A stretch of DNA of 64,000 nt from Ancylostoma caninum (taxonomy: Eukaryota; Nematoda; Chromadorea; Rhabditida; Ancylostomatidae), in the NCBI GenBank assembly GCA_037903475.1, contig JBAJFG010000347.1, positions 1,736,001 to 1,800,000 on the forward strand. Direction: 5' to 3'. The notes beneath the pieces were generated by a model that ran no database searches, had not been told where the DNA came from, and saw only the letters and a program-made list of their open reading frames with translations. The position numbers and the translations under genes were made by a program. This document shows positions 58,211 to 64,000 of this stretch, piece by piece; within the stretch, counting starts at the first letter, position 1, and each line of letters begins with the position of its first letter.

Positions 58211-59312
58211 TACTCCCGAGGATGTCATGCAGAGACTAGGATGGGACAATATGTATGGTAGGCCGGTTACTACATCACCTCCATCGCGTTGGTGACATCG
58301 TCCTTATAACACCTAGCATCAGCTGAGCGGGAGGCATACTTGTCCACTCCGTCGATGCGCACGGAGGTATCGGCCTCCAACCAATGAATCCACCATATCC
58401 GAACGCTCTAGCTACATTTAACTAGGCGCAGAAGTCAACATGATGGACGACCTCGCTCCAGAGCTGGGCAGGATAAAGAGGGGATTGGGAAGCTTGCAAC
58501 AGCATTGGGGACGTAGTGGGGAAAACGAAAAAGGCCACGTTGCGTGTTCACGTTTTCAGAAACTTTGGCATTACGTTAGCGCGATGTGATGCATTCGGCG
58601 TCCTCAAACGCACCATCGAGAGCGCCGCGTTAGGAGTAGCCCGCCTCACACAGGTGAGGCCTGGAATAAACAGTTCCACCTCTCGTCAACAGTTAAAGAT
58701 CAGAGACGCTGCAGCTTACGCCCGGCTCGCAGATCGGAATGGAATCTATCTGGCTTGAATCTCTGTTTGAATAAGTACTACATTATGTATTTCATTATTG
58801 GCCCCGGCTTCAAAAAATAGAAATTTCACTACATCACTATATGCGTTCCTGCACACCAAGAAGTTGCTGTACTGTTAGGCAGGGGGTCGAGGGCTTGAAG
58901 CCTGCCATGAGCACCCGCTTTGCATTCTTGTTTTTTTTTTTGTTCCTTGAAGTCGAGAGCAGTGATGAAATACATGGTGTAGCACCTACTCAAACAAAGA
59001 TTCAAGCCAGATACACTTCATTATAATCTGCGAGCCTGGCCTCTTGTAACTCCCTTGTAAGTAAGATCAGATGGGCCGGCTACGTGATGTGCCTTAACGA
59101 GAACCGTTGAGCAAGAGCCGTCACCGACTGGATTCCGCGGAACGTAACTTAACAGGAAGGTCATCGATGGTCAGACTTCTCCACGAAGGTCTTCTCGAGA
59201 TACTGTGTTCTTCGTGTCCCTCGAACGGACAGAATCCATGGAACAATTCTGGCATGCGAAAAAGACCAATAGAAGGATTGCAAGCCCTTGCTCGGTATGC
59301 TCGAAGGTTAAT
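58211..59312 (+). pseudogene. RTE-type non-LTR retrotransposon, 3' part of reverse transcriptase, broken
   Basis: Plus-strand translations give the familiar order of RTE proteins. EDVMQRLGWDNM comes first, then HHLHRVGDIVLITPSIS, where the catalytic region LHHLRFADDIVLIT is degraded and has lost one Asp. NMMDDLAPELGR and LKRTIESAALGVARLTQV follow, then KIRDAAAYARLAD. After about 300 unrelated bases (58745-59050) it resumes with KIRWAGYVMCLNENR, ARAVTDWIPRNVT and RWSDF-like sequence to about 59312. Stops and frameshifts are numerous. The 300-base interruption looks like a later insertion. Confidence 0.82.
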
Positions 59313-59635
59313 ATGAGTCAAGATGATGAAGGTAATCGTTATCGGAACAAAAACCAGTGCATAAACGTTTAACATCAGTACGATTTTGTGGAGGGTTTGA
59401 CTGGAGATTGATGTTTGTTTGTAACTGCGACGTTGCAACCCTCTCCTCGTAAGGGTAAGGATCTCACTTGGCAGATAGACCTTGTATCAGCCGTGAGGAC
59501 AACTTTGCCTGGCTGCCCTATCAATGAATCACATTTGTTATCGTTCGTACGTGATAATCCCTCATCCGACAACTCACTGCCGAGTTGAGCGGCTGGACGA
59601 GTTTTCTGAAGTCTTTTTTTGCGCTGAACTTACAG

Positions 59636-59836
59636 TTGAAATAGTGTGCGAACGATTTTGTTGGCACCGCATTCCCGTCGTTTTCGAGCCCTTTACTACT
59701 TATCTGAGCAAAACCAAGCCTCTTCCGTCCTTTATGGATCCATGCTGTGAGTCAATAGAGAAACAAACAGAATTAGCCCAGAATTCGCCAGTAATCGTGA
59801 CGATGGCCATTACAGCCAATGTTCGTCGTTACATGG
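59636..59836 (+). CDS. Candidate further exon of the unrecognised plus-strand gene
   Basis: After CTTACAG the sequence reads, in the phase left by the exon ending at 56579, VEIVCERFCWHRIPVVFEPF, TTYLSKTKPLPSFMDPCCES and on to ANVRRYMG, where GTAAGG is a good donor. The phase matches the 56421-56579 exon if that exon ends at CAG-GT, which would make one gene with a 3 kb intron holding the RTE. The link is inference. The exon itself is open, hydrophilic in part, and unlike any repeat here. Confidence 0.4.
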
Positions 59837-59924
59837 GTAAGGCAAATGAGGAGATTCCAGACGTGAGAGTAAGGCCCATGGCATACGTCACAGCGACACC
59901 GTCGCGGTGAAAAAAATAAATAGA

Positions 59925-59985
59925 CCATGGTACCAATCTCCGGAGTCCGCTACCTTACCAGCTGAGCCATCCGAATCGACACCGT
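59925..59985 (-). repeat. tRNA-like SINE head 1, minus strand
   Basis: On the minus strand GATGGCTCAGCTGGTAAGGT reads as a pol III A box with a D-arm, followed by AGCGGACTCCGGAGATTGGT. It is about 85 percent identical to 61760-61825. A convincing B box and acceptor stem are missing, so it is a repeat rather than a tRNA. Confidence 0.5.
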
Positions 59986-60064
59986 CGTTGGCTAGGGGCG
60001 TTTTTACCGTTTTGCTCAAGCATAGGCAGCGTCAACGCAGTGCGAGCTCAAGCGAGCTCGCAGC

Positions 60065-60095
60065 GTCATCTGCCGCAGGGGTGGGGGGGGGGGTC
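60065..60095 (+). repeat. G-rich tract
   Basis: GCAGGGGTGGGGGGGGGGGTCC. It lies next to a repeated GCGAGCTC motif (60041-60060, 60130-60142, 60228-60236). Confidence 0.7.
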
Positions 60096-60339
60096 CGTTC
60101 ACAGTTTTTGCCGCAGCGCGTCAGTTTGCGAGCTCGCCCTGCGAGCTGCTGCTAGGAATACTTCGTGGCATTCTTCGCCGATATGGCAACGTGGCAAACT
60201 GGAAGTTCATTGTGAGGCGACAAGTGAGCTCGCAGCGATTCACTTCTAGCGCCGTGCCGCTCCACACAATGCTGAAAACTGTAAGAACCCCTTAAGTCTC
60301 CGCTAAGAATGAAATGAATGCCCTACCACACCTGTAAAG

Positions 60340-60540
60340 TGTATCGCCACGAAAACCTTGCCTTTCGCATCGCCAAGCAAACCTCGTCAAATATATTACC
60401 AACAGCTTCTCTTGCGTTTTGTATTGCCAAACAGGCTCTTCACTCATTCTCTCGTGAAATGTTTGCCAAGCAAAATTTTGTCCCGTAAAATGTATTGCCA
60501 GCCACATTCTCTTGCCAAATGTATTGCCACCAAACATCGC
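60340..60540. repeat. Degenerate array of the TGTATCGCCA motif, array 1
   Basis: Units of about 25-30 bases contain AATGTATTGCCA or GTGTATCGCCACG followed by AAACCTTGCC- or AAACCTCGTCA-like blocks. At least six units are visible. The array at 61600-62090 has the same units in the same order. Confidence 0.75.
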
Positions 60541-60546
60541 AGACCA

Positions 60547-60549
<3 letters not shown>

Positions 60550-60600
<51 letters not shown>
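60550..60600. repeat. (TTTA)n microsatellite
   Basis: About twelve uninterrupted ATTT units directly after array 1. Confidence 0.95.
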
Positions 60601-60601
<1 letters not shown>

Positions 60602-60864
60602 TGCACATAAAGTGCGCCAAGTAAGAAACAGAGGTGTAAATTACAGTAAGGCACAGTTGGTAGAAAAAAGAAATCTGAGAATTGAACGGAAGAGCAACAC
60701 ATTTTATATTTTATAAAAAAAACATTTTGTAAAAAAATATCATTCAACAAATGATAAACGAAGTTGTGCGGTGATCAATATACATCGTCTTATTCGTCGC
60801 TATCATTCACATCGCCAGTTCATTTTGATTCATTTTAAGCTGGCGGAGACTGGGGATACTCTAA

Positions 60865-61038
60865 GGCAATTTATTCTAGATGCTTGTGTCAATCGCGTGG
60901 TGGGTGCAGAAATTCATTTGCGGAAGATTTTCCATGGCGGTGGCGTGGACGCGTGCTTGACAGCAGTGCCGGCTGGCCCTCTCCTTCACCATGTGGACGC
61001 CCCGCTCGTTAGACGCACGCATCTAGTTTAAATTTTCC
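60865..61038. mobile_element. MITE, diverged copy 2
   Basis: Starts GGCAATTTATTCTAGATGC and ends GCATCTAGTTTAAATTTTCC, a diverged version of the terminal inverted repeat at 47709 and 63593. It carries the internal block ATTTGCGGAAGATTTTCCATG. Confidence 0.65.
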
Positions 61039-61039
61039 A

Positions 61040-61300
61040 AGCGTGTCAGCATACTCAGACAATTGTGCCGTCGAACAGCAGGTCGAACCCCCGTCGCTCC
61101 ACCCACTTCTTGAATTGGGGGAACGTGTATTGACGTTTTGGTTTAGCAGAACGTGCTGCTCATGCCTCCCGACGTGCTGCTCATACTCCCCGACGTGCTG
61201 CTGTCCACCGGAATCCTCCAGACGTGCTGCTGTTCGCCGGGACCGTGATAACACATGTATATGTAATTAATCAACAACTTCATCTTCCCTCACCTTCACT
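61040..61300. repeat. Short tandem units GACGTGCTGCT
   Basis: GACGTGCTGCTCATAC, GACGTGCTGCTGTCC and GACGTGCTGCTGTTCGCC follow one another at about 61148-61235, forming a degenerate repeat of about 25-28 bases with four units. No gene seen. Confidence 0.65.
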
Positions 61301-61599
61301 TCCACCCTAACATCATTGGAGCAGTGGTGAGTGTTCATGAGTTCTCATTATAGGGCAACTAGGCAATGTGTCAGTTCATGATGGGTACGGGTATCAACAA
61401 AATCCGCTCCTACTCGACCCAGCGATATGCTTGCAATTGGGAATAACCGTCAAAAAACAATATTTAGGAGGCAAAATTCGATAATAGAGCGGACGAGTTT
61501 TCTTGCTAAGAAGCTGGAAAAAGCGGACCTGCCCCTGATGTTCATTGACGATACAATTGGCGAGTTTGTTTGACAACCTCGCAAACGAGCTTGCCAACT

Positions 61600-62090
61600 A
61601 CCTAGGCAAACGAAGCCCGTCAAAGGCATTGCCAAACAAGAAGTCCCGTAAAATGTATCGCCACGCAAATCTCGTCAAATGTATCGCCACACGAACCTTG
61701 CCAATTGTATCGTCAAACAAAAGGGTTATCAACTGCGCAAAAATTTCGATAGAATCAGGAATCGTGCCATGATACCAATCTTAAGAGTCCGCTGCCTTAC
61801 CAGCTGAGCTATCCGGATCGACACCGCCGATGGTTAAGCCTCCAACTAAGAATGAAATGAACGCCTTATCAGAACACCCGTAAAAAGTATCGCCATGCAA
61901 ACCTTGCCATTTGTATCGCCAAGCAAACCTCGTCAAATGTATCACCAACAGATTCTCTTGCCTTTTGTATCGCCAAACAGGCTCTTCACTCATTCTCCCG
62001 TAAGTCATATTGTCAAGCAAGATTTTATCCCGTAAAATGTATTGCCAAACACATTCTCTCGCCAAATGTATCGCCAATGAACATCAGAGG
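61600..62090. repeat. Degenerate array of the TGTATCGCCA motif, array 2
   Basis: Same units as array 1, interrupted by the tRNA-like head at 61750-61825. The second half (61865-62090) parallels 60325-60540 almost unit for unit, including AGGCTCTTCACTCATTCTC, so a segment containing both features has been duplicated. Confidence 0.75.
61750..61825 (-). repeat. tRNA-like SINE head 2, minus strand
   Basis: On the minus strand GGATAGCTCAGCTGGTAAGG, then CAGCGGACTCTTAAGATTGG. It has the D-arm and A box of a tRNA, with a poor B box (CACGATTCCTGATTC). Related to 59925-59985. Confidence 0.5.
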
Positions 62091-63126
62091 AGGAGTTGGG
62101 ATTGCACATCAAAATGAACTTTTGAGCAGTACCTATTGAATAAGCGAATGAATAAGTATTGCCATGCTGCAAAACTTTGCCGCACCCTCAGCACGTTTCA
62201 ATGCGGAATCAAACCTCCCGTCCACTGGCCAAGAATTTCGAAATTCTGGAGCCCAAGAATATCAAACTTATGGGTTTTCGGACGTTACTCCAAGAGCTAA
62301 AGTGTACCTTTGCGCTCAGCGACTATCGCATATGTTCGGCTGAGATGAGGGTCTTGAACGCGATCGTCGAGGTGACGCACTGCCTTTAAAGGCAAGGTCT
62401 GGGCAAAATTCCATTTCCTGAATTTGCATCGGATTCGTAGCCCACGGCGACGCCTTAGACGAAAACTGTAGAAAATCCCTGAAAAGGTCCCACAACAAAC
62501 GCTTTCCATCGACTAATTTCAGTACGGCGCTTGCGGGTCTGCAGCGTACGTGCGTTCAAATGACGTTTTACGACGCGCCCTACATGCCGTCTGTTGTGGC
62601 ATCGTAGGAAAAAAATCATATTCAAACGAGCAGTGGTCCATCCGATGTGGGGAAGGTTTCACGAGGTGTCCATTAGGCTGTATGTATGTGAGCGCCCATC
62701 GTTGTTTAGTATGCATTCGCGCAGCATTTGTCGGTTGGAGCGCGTTTCCCCTTGGCTATCGTAATCTTCGGACATTTTGTCCCATATCTAGCGATAGAGC
62801 TTATACCGAGGTCTCAAACTTGAGATACATGCTACACATATGGTTTGGACTCCAGAGAGCAAGAAACCTGGGTGGAAAAGGTTTTGACCGAATCTTGCCT
62901 TCAAGGGCAATTTGTGGCGACTTATGTGGAGGATGGTTGCGCTTTACACCCTTGAACTTTATCTTGTCCGAATATAGAATAATGGTTAGTGGAGTCGTGG
63001 TTGAGTGGATGATATCTTTATTACTAACTGTACAGGGGTTGACCAATGCGAGAAGAATGGTGAGTAAAGTGTTCCTTGTACTAGAAGTAATGAGAATAGA
63101 ACGGGGATCATCGATCAGTACATGTA
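62091..63126. other. Intergenic; long open frame without support
   Basis: The plus strand is open from 62550 to 63257 (235 codons), but its last third lies inside a MITE copy and there is no domain, splice or codon pattern that supports a gene. The perfect 14-base palindrome TGCCTTTAAAGGCA (62381-62394) is an end of the TTAA-type element family. Confidence 0.45.
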
Positions 63127-63258
63127 CAATTTATACTAGATGCGTGCGTTTGACTCGCTTTCGTCTATATGATGGATTAGTCACATCGCCGACGCAGCTT
63201 AGACGCACGCGTTTATGGCCTGGCGGCGGTCGCGCGTTCTTTTCACTGAGGATTTAGA
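63127..63258. mobile_element. MITE, truncated copy 3
   Basis: Begins CAATTTATACTAGATGCGTG as in copy 1, has the internal block CATCGCCGACGCAGCTTAGA, and is cut off after ACTGAGGATTTAGATGACG. The right terminus is missing. Confidence 0.75.
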
Positions 63259-63299
63259 TGACGTCGGGGGTAGAAGATAGATGGTGATAGTTGCGAGAG

Positions 63300-63417
63300 C
63301 ACGTGGGGGGACGTCTGCTGGGGTACGTGGGGGATGTCTGCTGGGGCACGTGGGGGGACGTCTGTGGGGGCACGTGGGGGGACGTCTGCCGGGGGGCACG
63401 TGGGGGGGGGGGGCGTC
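63300..63417 (+). repeat. G-rich minisatellite, about 24-base unit, five copies
   Basis: The unit is close to CACGTGGGGGGACGTCTGCT followed by GGGG. Many G4-G6 runs sit on the plus strand, a quadruplex-prone arrangement. The unit is low in stop codons, so frames open on both strands; these are spurious. Confidence 0.9.
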
Positions 63418-63592
63418 GGCCATATGTGGGGGTAGGTGCCCCGCGATTTGGGATGCACCCCCTGGTACAACTGGAGGTGAACCCCTCTTCTACTTGCAGT
63501 CGACCCCCACGAATGTCTGAGTAGGAGCATTGTACAAAAACTGTTTGCGTGGACGGTTGCGTCGACAGCGTCGCTGCGAGGTACGTCATAAC

Positions 63593-63807
63593 GGCAATTT
63601 ATACTAGGCGCGTGAGTTTGGCGCGCGTGCATCTATATGGCAAAAGGTTTTGCCAGTCCGCTGACACAGCACAGGCACACGCGTTTGCAGTTTTGCGCCG
63701 GAGCGCGTTCTCTTCATTGAAGATCTACATGCCGCATTGACCAGTGTTCATGGTAAATCTTCCGCAAATGGATGCGAGCGTATGACGTCTGTCTAGTGTA
63801 AATTGCC
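63593..63807. mobile_element. MITE, copy 4
   Basis: GGCAATTTATACTAG at 63593 pairs with CTAGTGTAAATTGCC at 63793-63807. The 215-base element shares internal blocks with copy 1 (GCGTGCATCTATAT, CCGCAAATGGATGCG). Confidence 0.85.
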
Positions 63808-64000
63808 TTATGGGCTAAAAGCCACCATACTCCGTCACCTCATCGCCCAAAATATGGTTATCTTTTGAGGTACCCTTCATAGAAATACTTTCAGAATGTC
63901 ATCAAATGTGTAGCCGAAATATACAGAAAGCAACAGAAAAACCAGGTCGTTGTCTCGCTAATGAACAACATCACTCACGTAGTCTAACAGCATTTCGTAA
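63808..64000. other. Window end, no gene seen
   Basis: Short AT-rich tail without recognisable features. Confidence 0.5.

Noticed and set aside
62550..63257. Longest single open frame, 235 codons, plus strand
   Set aside because: Its C-terminal third is MITE sequence shared with 47709 and 63593, and no domain is visible; probably chance.
63199..63632. Pro/Thr-rich 74-, 111- and 129-codon minus frames resembling a mucin-like protein
   Set aside because: They are the complement of the G-rich 24-base minisatellite in several frames.
1..64000. CRISPR array, operon or prokaryotic defence system
   Set aside because: No short regularly spaced identical repeats with unique spacers, no prokaryotic gene layout; the window is clearly metazoan.

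Overview
This is nuclear DNA of a nematode, most likely a strongylid (hookworm-like) parasite. The evidence is direct: introns of about 55-600 bases with nematode splice sites (TTTCAG acceptors, GTAAGT donors), a clade-V style mix of RTE and CR1-type non-LTR retrotransposons, mariner debris, many short inverted-repeat elements, and acceptor-like TTTCAG sites just before start codons, as expected for spliced-leader trans-splicing. The species call is inference. Most of the window is intergenic or intronic repeat DNA, and long open frames are rare and mostly spurious.

Three loci are well supported. (1) Minus strand, 19656-28458: a complete facilitated sugar transporter gene (SLC2/GLUT fold). 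Its fourteen phase-consistent coding exons give about 510 residues, and a second, alternative first exon lies 4.6 kb upstream behind a TATA box. (2) Plus strand, 33586-33678: a 30-codon secreted peptide precursor ending in an amidation/dibasic signal, too short for ordinary gene calling. (3) Minus strand, 51945-57699: the 3' part of a gene in which each exon encodes one copy of a repeat of about 42-47 residues built around DPNYQTLAGLN; I do not recognise its function. A fourth, weaker locus is a plus-strand gene of at least two and perhaps three exons (56241-56590, 59636-59836) of unknown function.

Layout: 1-9.6 kb holds no clear gene (a tandem duplication and a tRNA-like SINE head). 9.63-10.27 kb is a full-length foldback element with TTAA ends. 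15.37-17.30 kb is a composite element with 330-base inverted arms around a 50-base minisatellite; a rearranged relative lies at 39.96-41.39 kb. 18.47-19.20 kb is a cluster of short palindromic elements. 19.6-28.5 kb is the transporter gene, whose long first intron carries a 60-base minisatellite. 29.4-36.6 kb contains decayed CR1-type LINE pieces, split by about 3 kb that hold mariner debris, the peptide gene and a TTAA-ended element. 36.6-51.3 kb is repeat-rich intergenic DNA with a tRNA-derived SINE, a MITE and a long degenerate repeat block ending in (CA)n. 51.9-57.7 kb is the repeat-protein gene. 58-64 kb holds a broken RTE, tRNA-like heads, arrays of a TGTATCGCCA motif, MITEs and a G-rich minisatellite.

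There is no operon or bacterial-style system here. The most interesting biology is the tiny peptide precursor, the alternative N-termini and unusual substrate pocket of the transporter, and the exon-per-repeat protein.
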